From Mesorhabditis belari (taxonomy: Eukaryota; Nematoda; Chromadorea; Rhabditida; Rhabditidae), in the NCBI GenBank assembly GCA_958450365.1, contig CAUEEP010000737.1:1539501-1603500 (forward strand): DNA of 64,000 nt. Direction: 5' to 3'. The position numbers and the translations under genes were made by a program. Shown here one piece after another: positions 1 through 10,498 of the stretch. The notes below the pieces were generated by a model. It was not told the origin of the DNA, made no database searches, and was given only the letters and a program-made list of their open reading frames with translations. How positions within the stretch are numbered: the stretch's first letter is position 1; each line of letters starts with the position of its first letter.

Positions 1-221
1 TGTAAAGATGAGCCGGGTTGATTAGTATTTTTAGAAACCCCAATATCTCGTTTTAACGAAATAAAAAGAATTTTACGAAATTTGTTCCGAGGTGCAAACT
101 CGGATAGTCAAAAAGAGCAACGACTCAATTACGCGATTTAGACACTTTGGTCATAAGAAACCGATCTGGGTGTCAATAGAAAAAAAGAAAGAGTGCAAAA
201 AGTTACGTTTATAGCCAAATT
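1..221. repeat. Dispersed direct repeat, copy 1
   Basis: This stretch recurs in the same orientation at 9,631-9,843 with only scattered substitutions and small indels. Both copies begin around the phrase AAAGATGAGCCGGGTTGATT and end at GTTACGTTTATAGCCAA. No coding potential is seen. The pair flanks the MAM-domain gene and the SIAH gene. Confidence 0.85.
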
Positions 222-766
222 TTCAAATTAAGCTAGGCCGAAGTTGGGGCTGTCCTTTGAGCCAAGCTAGGGACTCGAAAATAGATTTTATAGCCATGGA
301 AATAAAGATTGAATACGCATTAATACTGGAAACAGATTAAATAAACAAAATGAAAGATGAAATCCAATTCAGCAAGGCCTTAAAGCGACTTTTTGTCAAT
401 TCCGAGTGCTGACCGCGATTCGTCAAAACTCTTGCGTTTCGTAAATTCGTAAAATTTTTATGGCTCAACTTTGACAAAAAATTTTTTTCTGAAAACTGAG
501 CAAATTGCAGATTTTTTCTTTGATCTCTTTTTCTTTTTTATATAGAAATTTTCTTGTTTGGGTGAAATACGGGTTGTCTTTCTTTTTGTTTTTTAACTAT
601 AAAAAAAAAGAGTTTTATAAGAGAATTTGATCAACTACGTGTATGTATTTTCTGATCTTTTTCTGTTTCTGATTTGATCAACTATTCTGAAATTATTTCA
701 ATCAATGAGATTTATGAAAATAAATATTTAAACTATTAAAGCTCACTTGTTTTCAGAAAACAGGGG

Positions 767-993
767 GTAGGCTAATTTCCGCAATTTTTTTTTGCGCAAC
801 TCGCCATAACTTTTTTTCTAAGTAAGCCAATCTTTATGATTTTAGTGTCATTTTGTTGCACTTCTTGAGATCTACAAAATAAAACCAAAATCATAAAGAT
901 TGATCCACTTTGAAGAAAGTTATGGCGAGTTGCGCTAATGACCCAGTTGCGCAGACGACCCTGTTGCCCAAAAAAATACGGAAATTAGCCTAC
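767..993. mobile_element. MITE-like inverted-repeat element
   Basis: The left end GGTAGGCTAATTTCCG is matched by CGGAAATTAGCCTAC at the right end. The interior also pairs: GCAACTCGCCATAACTTT with AAAGTTATGGCGAGTTGC, and CAATCTTTATGATTTT with its complement. It is about 227 bp and non-coding, fitting a foldback MITE. It sits downstream of the last recognisable exon of the MAM-domain gene. Confidence 0.8.
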
Positions 994-1084
994 TCCGAAA
1001 ACAGATCATTTCAACAATAAAAATAAAGATAATCAGTTTTCAGTTTTAAAAACAAAATTTGTATCCATCACCGGCTCGAATGTC

Positions 1085-4000
1085 GATCGAAGAGATTTCA
1101 AAGCGAGCGGCTCCAAATTGATCAGCCTGGAGAAGTTTTATTAAAAGTATTTTAGACGTACAGTCGCGTAGTCGTTACTGTTTTCCTAATAATGAAGAAA
1201 AGCTAAAAACTGAGCTTTAGCGAGTTTTTCGAAAGATACAATACCTTGTGAAAGGTTAAAAGAACCACACTTACAAAAAGGTGCTCATTTTGAAAGGTTA
1301 GATAAGAATTTGTACTTAAAATAGTTGCTTTTTTTGTAGTTTTAGATATTTTATAATTTATTTATTAAAATCTAATTTAAAAACTTGTGACTCCACCCAC
1401 CTTATCATGGAAAAACACAAGAGAAAACTGATGAACCGACTCGTCTAGTGGAAACTCGACTTTTCGCGGTGATGCGGTTAAGACTCTGAAAGTTCTTTTA
1501 CTCAAGACTGAGCTTGTAAATTGGTACTATACAATTGTACAATATAGTACTATTGGTGTACTATATTGTACTATATCCAAATCTAAAATCAACCTTGGTC
1601 CCAACAATTCGTGGCAGTTGTCCGAGTCGGTATCCGCATCAGCACAAAGGGAGCACCCGGGGAGCCGAAAGTGAACTGGAAAAGGGTGCAAATTTTGGTA
1701 TTAATGTAATTTCTATGCAAGCTTTATGGTAAATAGATAGATTTATCTAGAATTGAGTACACTTAACACTTAACTGATAAGAAAGAGCCCTGAAACTGAT
1801 TCCGATTAGGCTGTTTGACCAGGCTCAATCAATGGTTTGTTATTATTGATCCATAAAAACGTTATTATCCAGATTTCTAGATTTCTAGATACTAAGAATA
1901 TTGTCTAAATATTTTAGCTATCAAGCTATCTAGCAACCTAGCAATCTAGCTATCAAGCTATCTAGATATCTAGCTATCAAGCTATCTAGATATCAAGCTA
2001 TCTAGATATCAAGCTATCTAGATATCTAGCTATCAAGCTATCTAGCTATCTAGCTATCTAGCAATCTAGCAATCTAGCAATCTAGCTATGTTGTGTTGCT
2101 AAACTTCAAAGCAAAATTCATAACAATATCAATCAATCCTGTGAAATACTATCTAAAGCTGAATATCTAAAAATTGTTTAAAGAATGACTAGCTTTACTT
2201 GCGTGACATCGATGATGAGTGTGGCTGGGGCAGGTAAATCAAAATATGATGAGCGAAGGACGCATCGTTTTTGCGTCATGGCCAGCGATTGTGCAGACAC
2301 CGCCTGTAAATATTCTCGAGTAATATTTTAAATTCAAATTTCAATAATTACAAGATTTTAAAGAAAAGCTTAAATGTACCTAAATTTATTAAGATATAAT
2401 AAAATAAAATTATTAAAAAGGAACCATTCGTCCCGATGAGCAATTCCGGTCACCAGTCTCCATTGTCGACTCGTAATTGCATGTGTGCTCTAGGAATTTG
2501 TTTTTATTAGACTAATAATATAGAAATGTTTACGTAAAAAGATATTTAGCTTAAAAAGATATTAAAAAGATAAAAATATTAATTAAAAAGGTATTTAGCT
2601 AATATTTTTATCTAAATTTACCCTTAAAATCGCATTTTATTCGATCACACAAAATTTGTTCGACAGTTCGAAGTGGGCAAATGTCACCTTCAACCTGGAA
2701 TTGTTTAGATTGCTTTAGATTTATTTAGAAATTGTTTTTAAATGCTAATTTTTTTGATATCTAAAGTTTAGATCGAAATAAATGAGTCACTTTTTTCGAA
2801 AAGCTCATTTTTTTTCACCTCAATAGATGAGATGACGATGATAGCGTTTTTTTTGGACGAGGCTTCGATGATTATCTAAAGATTGAATTGCAGTAGATAT
2901 TAGGGCTACAGTAGACACAAAATATCCATAATAAAGCAAAAAAAAACGTTACTCATTTCACCTCAAAAGGCTTCTCTGAAGAGATTTGAACTTGAAGCGT
3001 TCCGTTCAACTTTTTCCCCTCCATGCATTGACCAAGAGCGCAAACGCGAAGGAAACCGAATTGAGATCTGAATTTGGGAATGAGATTTTCGAATAAATCA
3101 TTTAATTTCTAAATTTCTAAATGATCAACTCTATTGACTTATTTCTTTATATTGGTATTGCGATTCTTTAACGATTCTGAAGATAGAACTGATTTTAATC
3201 TAGACTTCAAAAAAAAACAGATGCTTTAAAAGCCTTCTTCCTTCATAACATTCCTTTTTTCCTAGGTCGACAACTACCTTCATGGCCTAATGGATAAGTA
3301 TTAGACTCCAGCTTACAGGATCGAGGTTCACTCCCTGGTGCAGCTTTTTTTTCTAGCAACATCTGGCATTTTGCATTATGGCAAGATTTACATCATTGCA
3401 CTCACTATCTATAAACTTTTACTTCTTTTTCACACCTCATATAATGAATGGTGATCAGAGAGTTGTATGCACATGGGACTTCTCGAGATCGAATCGACGA
3501 CGCGTCTTTGCCTTTCAACATCAGCACCGCCACATTGCCTAAAAAGTTTTTGTAATTACCATTATTCAAATGCTCTAACCGTTGATTTGTTTAGGTAATG
3601 GAAAGTCTTCGAGAGTTTGTGGAACGGCTCCATATTGAAGTTTCCCGTCATCGTTCACCCTGAAAACATTTAGTTCAACTTTTTACTATTAAGTCCAAGC
3701 CATTGATTGCAATGATCAATTGTGAAGTCGCACTCCAAAGATAAGCGATACTCATTGGCTCCTAATAATGGTTTCGGTTGAAGGCCGAACATGTGAGCAA
3801 CCTGGGAAAGCAATAAATTTAGAGTACTTGTAATCAAATGAATCTATTTTCTTGTAAAGCCAACCGTTGGTGGATCGATTGTAGTTGGGATTGGTGGCGG
3901 ATGTTCGATGCAAAGCTGGCCACCGATGAATTTCAGCTCATCCACTACGACGAGTCCCATCGAATTCGCGTCGAAAGCAATCAGATCGATTGTGAACTGA

Positions 4001-7000
4001 AAATTGAGATAACTTTGAGTTGAAATGTTCTATTTAAACAAGTTATGACTTTCTTTTCTTAGGTCCAATTTTTTAACTTTTAAAATTTAATGATTTTGAG
4101 CACAAGATTTACAGTAATGACGTACTCTAAACGGTTTCATATACGGTTCGATGTCGATTTGGATTGGCCCAGGCGAGTCCTCTTCACTTAAATATGCGCA
4201 CGACAGGGGAACCTTAAGGATTACTGAATTCTGACATGAAAATGGCACTTACATCATTCTCATCAACTGAGCAAACCTCGACTTGAGTGCCGGCGCGGAG
4301 CCAGTATCTGAAAAAGATCAGTAAATTGAAAAGAGTAGACTGTAGTCAGTTTCGCAAGACATCAGTGTTAGGATATGCGATAGCAAAACTGGATAGGTTG
4401 TTAGTTGTTACCTGAATGAAAGAGTGGCCAACTTTGATGTACAAGGAATGAGTTGACTTCTCAGCGTTCCATACGGTTTCGGAGTCAATGGATCAACAGC
4501 CATGAAAAGGAAAGATTTTGTCGGTTTCGTCGTGGATCTTGATGCCTGAATAGCAAGGTAATAAAGGAAATAATCTCAAGAATTTTAATTCCGCCATGGC
4601 CGATTGGCTAAGGCTTGATTGTCCCTGTAGCTTAATCGGGAGGTCGAGGGTTCAATCCGAATTATTGGTTTTCAAATTGAACAGCCAGATTTGATTGTCT
4701 AAGCTTTTTGGTTGAATGGCTCTGGAGCACTGGATGTCAGTGCGAAGTGCGACAGAAAGTTTACTGTACTTGATCTGTTTATCATTTTAGTGAACAAATT
4801 TCAAATCCAACTCTCACCTCAGTCAATTCATACCACCGATCAGTGTCCTGTCCGATTCGCCACTCAGAAGCCGTTGAATAAGCATTTGTCCATCGGAAAA
4901 TTGTAAAGATTTAAAGAAAAATAATATTTTACCGACATCCCTTAATCGGATCGATACACTCAACATCTTTCAAAGCAGATGGATGAGCTCGTGGACGGGG
5001 TTTCAAAGGAACAGAGTTGAATAGAAGTGGGAAAGCTGAACTTACAAATTTTAAAAGATAATTTTAAACTTTTCATAGAAAGATTTCATCAGGGTAAAGT
5101 TTTTTTCATTACAATTTGTTTTATCTTTGATCAGTACTTGTTAGTAACCCGTTAGACAAGCAAGAACATAAGTTTCATGACAAATTTCTCAAATTTCTTT
5201 ATACATTATATAATTTAACTTAATTCTATTTTAAGCTTCAAAATCTCACGCGACTCATTGCACAAATCAGCTTTGACGGTGATATTGTTGATAAGCACCA
5301 TTGATCCAACCGTATTGTCGCGAAGGTTAAAAGCTCTAAATATCTTTTTCGATTTAGTTTAGATATCTTTCTCTTGTAGAATTTGTCTATATGTAAATAA
5401 TTTCATGATTTCTATACCGAATGGCCAATCGATACGGCTGTTTGACAGCGGGGATCAACGCCGAACAGACATGACCGCTCTCCTTCAGGAAATGACAATC
5501 CGCTTTGCCGCGTTCGATTACCTAAAGAAAATAATTATAAAATAGTTATAAAATTTCTATAAAATAGTTATTCATCTAAAATCTAAAACTTTCAACCAAA
5601 AAAAACAAGTAAAATGTTGAATTTTAAAGTTCAAGCGGTACTTTATGCTTAAGAATACTTTGTGCTCAAAACAAACCCTTGCTCTTAATTTTGTGTGCCA
5701 GATCGGGTATGTTTTCACAAAGATATGTACAAAGTACTTTACTGTCTATGTCTATGAAAAGTTACCTTAGATAAGTAAATAGTATCTTGAGGTGGAACAA
5801 AACCGAGAACACTCACTTTCTGATAGAAAAGTCGAAAATTTAGTTGGAAAGGAAACGTTTCCAAGTTAGAGTACAAAGTACATCTACTTACCATCAAATG
5901 TCCTCTCCTTGGCTCCGGTCTCACCGCCATCACCTCGACACGGCCGAGATTGTACAGCCAATAGCTGTAATGAACTGGTTTGACTTGAACATACCGTATA
6001 TCTGTCTGTCTGTCTGTCTGTCTTTTGATAAAGATTTCAAAAGCTTTTTACTTGAAAGTGATATTTGCCATCCCGTGATGACATGCCAATGGAGCGCTGA
6101 GAAGAACAGCTGATTGCGCGAGTTTTGTCGTGTTTCCAGCTATCATGAATCTTGTGCCTAAACAAGTGAATCATTATTTTTCGTTTTAGCAATATTTATC
6201 AATATTTTAATACAAATTTACTAATATTCTTTCCATTTTACATACCAATTTGCAAATTCGCGTTCCCTGGTTGCACTTGAACCGGGAAAACTTTCTCATC
6301 GTTTTTCTTGAACAACCAGAACTCGGATGTGTCCAATAAACCGTCGGAATCCGCGTTTTTCCATAAACATTCTCTCTAGAATTGAAAGTATAACAAAATT
6401 TTAGCTTTTTGAAAAATTCTTGATCACTTTTTCTTGTAGATATGCTTAGGAATGACTAATTCAACAATTGATCTACGATTTTCCCCAAATAAAAGATGTT
6501 TAGTATTCATTTTTCACTCATTTCAAGTCGATTTGGGTAAATTTCCAAGTAAATTCAAGTACAAAAACTAGTTTTATCGCATAATTCGAGAAAAACTTCT
6601 ATAAAAGAAATCGGCTGAACAGATTGTTCTGAAAATTTGGCTATCTACCAAACTTCTTGAGCTCTATCTTTTTTCTATTCTAACATAGATTTCTGTGAAC
6701 GAAAATGTCTAGATCGTCTTTAAGCCAATGAGCAAATGAATCATAAAGACTTGGAAATCGCAATCCAGCTGCCGATCCTCTTTCACATATTCGGCGAATT
6801 CAGGTGGTGTCTTTTTAAGGATTTCCCCTTGATTCTCAGGTCGAATACCCAAGTAGAGATCCAGATATCTGAATTGGTATTTATATCTGAGTCCATCGAG
6901 AGTTTTTTTATTGGAAACAAAGTTAAATCCTCGATTTTTCCCGAAGCTTAGACGATCTTGTAAAGATTTTCACAAATCTCACTGAAAACCGACATTCCCA

Positions 7001-7316
7001 GACATATTTCAAATAAGAATTTCGTCTAATATCTGAATATCAAAATACTTATTAGAATTAGTAAAGAGCTGATACTTTTTTTGATTACAGAACCAGTTGC
7101 TTCAATGAAATATTTAGAAAGCTTTGTTCAACTGAAAACCTTTAGTTTAATCAGTTATTCTTTTTCAATATATACTGTAATAACAAATAATAGATTATTA
7201 AAAAAGATATTCATTTAAAGGCAGATCATTGAGATAGTCTACCGTAGCTCCTTTTCAAACTGTGGATGACATGCTTGTGCCAAAGAAATCCAAACAACAG
7301 TAATAAATAAAATCAT
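1085..7316 (-). CDS. Secreted multi-MAM-domain protein (many small exons)
   Basis: The start at 7,316 gives a hydrophobic leader (MILFITVVWISLAQA, cleavage before CHPQFEK) in an exon ending at a GT donor at 7,243. Downstream minus-strand exons, separated by short introns, carry repeated MAM-like signatures: LDCDF and ECLWKNADSDG (about 6.8-6.2 kb); RWRIGQDTDRWYELTE, SFLFMAVDP and FRYWLRAGTQVEVCSVDEND (5.0-4.2 kb); PGPIQIDIEPYMKP and VVVDELKFIGGQLC (4.2-3.85 kb); then a further domain with LECDFTIDHCNQWLG, GNVAVLMLKGKD and FLRVCALG (3.8-3.0 kb). Weaker pieces continue to about 1.1 kb (LQADQFGAARFEISSIDIR). MAM domains are extracellular adhesion modules, so a secreted or cuticle/matrix role is inferred. 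Exon joins were not all phase-checked, no transmembrane segment was found, and the 3' end is uncertain. Confidence 0.6.
1916..2090. repeat. Tandem repeat (CTATCAAGCTATCTAG-type)
   Basis: Irregular tandem array built from TATCTAG, CTATCAAG and CAATCTAG units. It probably lies in an intron or the 3' part of the MAM-domain gene. Confidence 0.85.
3270..3346 (+). repeat. tRNA-like fragment (SINE or tRNA pseudogene)
   Basis: An A-box-like D arm (TGGCCTAATGGATAAG) is followed by a B-box-like T arm (GAGGTTCACTCCC) at tRNA spacing. The acceptor ends do not pair well, so it is not a functional tRNA. It lies inside an intron of the minus-strand MAM-domain gene. Confidence 0.55.
4592..4668 (+). repeat. 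tRNA-like fragment (SINE or tRNA pseudogene)
   Basis: ATGGCCGATTGGCTAAGG resembles a tRNA D arm/A box and GAGGGTTCAATCC a T arm/B box. There is no convincing acceptor stem. It lies between exons of the MAM-domain gene. Confidence 0.55.
5999..6021. repeat. (TCTG)n microsatellite
   Basis: About five TCTG units in a row, at the edge of an exon/intron of the MAM-domain gene. Confidence 0.8.
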
Positions 7317-8047
7317 AGTTCTAGAATCAAGAAAATGATAAGAAATGGATAAGGAAAAGATTTCTTTTTTATGTCATTTTGAGGGAAAACGACCGGTTCT
7401 TTTGTGACATAAGAGCTTTTTTTTGCGTTGTTTCAGAAAATCACCTTTAGCTTTCTCTGCGTTTCACTTTATTCCTACCTTTGATTATTTCACTTTCTCT
7501 TCGTGCCTTTCATTGAGAAAAGGGAAATAAAACGAAAAAGACTTGAAAAATAAGTTTTTTTTGTTTATTTTATGTTTAAAGCTGAAAATCTATCAAAATT
7601 TTACTTCGCTATAAGATAAAAAATGTAAAAAGATTTGAACCGCTTTTCAGGGGCGGAATCAGCATAAAATTTCCTATCCTAACAAAAAAAAGTGCATCCC
7701 GAATTTCGCTCTGGGCGCCGAGTTAGGTGCCTGTGACAGACGGACACTTCTCTTTTATATATAGTAGATTTTTTAAGGAATCGCTACTCCGCAGACACAA
7801 AACAGCATGGCTCGCGTTCAAGGAAGCGCCCTTGCGGGGTAATTTTTAACCTTTAAGAGCGGTAATTAATCAATTATAAGGTAAAAGTTTGCCTAAAGGT
7901 TCTGGAGAAATTGATATGGAATATTGTATAATTCATTAGGATTAAAGAGCATCTTTTGAATTTGACTCTAAAATTTCCATTAGCTGGCGTTTTCATTTTC
8001 TTTTCTAAACTCGTCCAGGACGGTTCTATATTTTTTATTCGCTAGAC

Positions 8048-9274
8048 ATGCCCAAATCGCTCCGGAATTTGTCAAAAGGTGACAAGGTAATGAGAGAAGT
8101 ATTTTAGAATCTAAAGAATCTGTTTAGTTGCCGTTGCCAATCCCACGACTGGTTCTTCCACACAAAGCGTCGCACCTGTGACAGCAATTGGACCAACGGA
8201 TTCTATGGATTGTAGTGCAGAGGTAAATCATTTCATCTATTGACCATTTTATTCTGTTTACCTAGGTTTTATCTGCCTTTGAATGTCCGGTCTGCCTCGA
8301 ATACATGCTTCCACCCTATTTGCAATGCCAAAGCGGACATCTTGTTTGTGGGAACTGTCGACCGAAGCTACAGTGTTGCCCAACATGCCGCGGCCCTACA
8401 CGTAAAGTTTTTATTTAGTACAAGACAAATTAAAAGTTTGGCAAGCATCCGAAATCTTAGACTTGAGAAGATTGCAAACATGGTGAAGTTTCCCTGCAAG
8501 TTCAGCAATTCTGGATGTGGATCGATATTTCATCATTACGATAAAGTGGACCACGAAGAGACGTGCGAGTTCAGGTAGGTGTTTACTTTAAAGGTGGCGT
8601 ATAAATACATAAAGTACATAAATTTATGTAACAATTTATTCTTTACAGATCCTACAGCTGCCCTTGCCCTGGTGCGTCGTGCAGGTTATTTTGTTTGGGT
8701 TTTTGTTAAACTAATAGATAAATTTTTAGATGGCAAGGAGCTCTTCAAGAAGTGATGCCACATTTAATGAAAATCCGTAAGAGTATTACGACTTTACAAG
8801 ATATGTTTTAAGTGATAAATGTAAATAATGTTTTCTTTAGGCGAGGATATTGTCTTTTTGACTACTGACATCAATTTACCGGATGGAGTTGATTGGGTCA
8901 TGATGCAGGTTAGCTTTGATTTGCAACAATAAACTAAAAATTTTTAGAGCTGTTTTGGATATCACTTTATGCTAGTACTCGGGAAGCGGGTATGGCTGAA
9001 CTTTGACTTCCAGACTCCTTGTTTCAGGAAAAGTTCGAGCAATCGCAGCAAATTTTTGTGCCGTTGTTCAACTGATTGGAGCCAAAAAAGAAGCAGGAAA
9101 CTTTATGTACAGGTATTAAGAAACTTTAACGAACAAAGCACTGGAGTATTTAGACTTGAATTGTCAACTCAGCGTCGTCGCCTTGTATGGGAAACCCAGA
9201 TAAATACGGTAATAGATTCTAATAGCGCATGCGCTTCTATTAGAGAAACCCTTAAGCCTCGCCCACTCACGTGA
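8048..9274 (+). CDS. SIAH-type RING E3 ubiquitin ligase, possibly decaying copy
   Basis: Exons at about 8,048-8,078, 8,128-8,222, 8,266-8,400, 8,437-8,574, 8,649-8,684, 8,730-8,800, 8,841-8,908, 8,948-8,989, 9,028-9,112 and 9,154-9,208 read as SIAH: a RING finger ([34 protein letters not shown]), the SIAH zinc-finger region ([35 protein letters not shown]) and the substrate-binding domain ([48 protein letters not shown]). SIAH proteins add ubiquitin to substrates marked for proteasomal decay. Oddities: a one-base shift is needed entering the exon at 8,437 and another at the T run near 9,050; the donor after 8,800 reads ATATGT instead of GTATGT; and the usual C-terminus after [11 protein letters not shown] is replaced by a short MITE-derived tail to a stop at 9,274. 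It may be a recent pseudogene or partly mis-assembled. Confidence 0.8.
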
Positions 9275-9532
9275 GGAGAAAAAGTTGCACGAAAAATTCA
9301 ATTTTTAACCTATGCGATGAGTTTGGTGTCAAAAGAAAGAGAATTTTTTAGAGAAGAAAGAGAATCGAATTGGACGTTTTTCTTTACAGGAAAACAAAAT
9401 CGCGGATGATAAGATGTGCAACTGTGTCGCCGGGACGCAAAAATCGACTTCACGAAGCAACTTCGGACCACGTCGAAAGGAAAGAGTAAGCTTTTAATGA
9501 TTTTTTTTTATTTGAGTGATAGGCAAAACTAT

Positions 9533-9580
9533 TAGGTTGACCCATAAGTCTTTCGGCCCCTCATTTAAAAACCATTAGGT
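9533..9580. repeat. Solo mariner-like terminus
   Basis: TTAGGTTGACCCATAAGTCT resembles the terminal inverted repeat of mariner elements, such as the intact one at 15,274. No partner end or transposase was found nearby, so this is a relic. Confidence 0.45.
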
Positions 9581-9630
9581 ACTTGCAAAAGAAGCTGCGG
9601 ATCATAAAAGCCATCGTACAAGGGCTGTAA

Positions 9631-9843
9631 GTAAAGATGAGCCGGGTTGATTAGTATTTTTAAAAACCCCAATATCTCGTTCTAACAAAATAAAAAGAAT
9701 TTTACGAAATTTGTTCCGAGGGGCAAACTCGGATAGTCAAAAGAGCAACGACTCAATTACGCGATTCAGACACTTTGGTCATAAGAAACCGATCTGGGTG
9801 TCAATAGAAAAAAGAAAGAGTGCAAAAAGTTACGTTTATAGCC
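9631..9843. repeat. Dispersed direct repeat, copy 2
   Basis: Near-identical to 1-221 in the same orientation. The region from its end to about 10,295 holds no gene I can support. Confidence 0.85.
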
Positions 9844-10498
9844 AATCTATTTCAGAACAATCTATTTAGCCGATTCCTCGATCTCACCTTTTATCAAGTT
9901 TGACGAAAAACTAGTTTTTCCACTTGCTTCAAAATGGACCTAAATTGTTTTAAAAAGATAACAAAATGAATCATAAATATTTTCAATTTAGAGCTAATTG
10001 TAGGGCAATTGGTGAATTTGTCATTTATAAATGCTAGCAGAAAAAAGTGTCCAAAGATTTATCTGCCTAATATCACGAATTTCTTTGTAAAAGCTAAATT
10101 AAAGTATATTGTGCATTTTAGGAAGCCAAGAAAGATGGCGAAGCAAGTAAACTAGTGGCTTCAGGTACCGCATTGACCACATTGCAAAACAACCATTGTT
10201 CTTCCTGTTGTCATTTTTTTCACTACAAAAAGGCGCTCATTTTTACTCTAGGTTTTTTACATTTCTTATTGCTGGTTCATAATGAGATCCGAGATCCATA
10301 TTAAATAAATACAACAATCACTATCTGTTTCGTTTATTGTGATTAGTAGTATTCTACCATTTCTAGAAGAGCCCATTCCCCCAATTTCCCACGTCTCGTT
10401 GTTTAACTTCTTTTTCAGATTTATTTTCATTATAAAAACACCCATGATTTGATGGGATTTTTTAATGGGGGATTAGGACAAATCAAAACAAAATTTTA

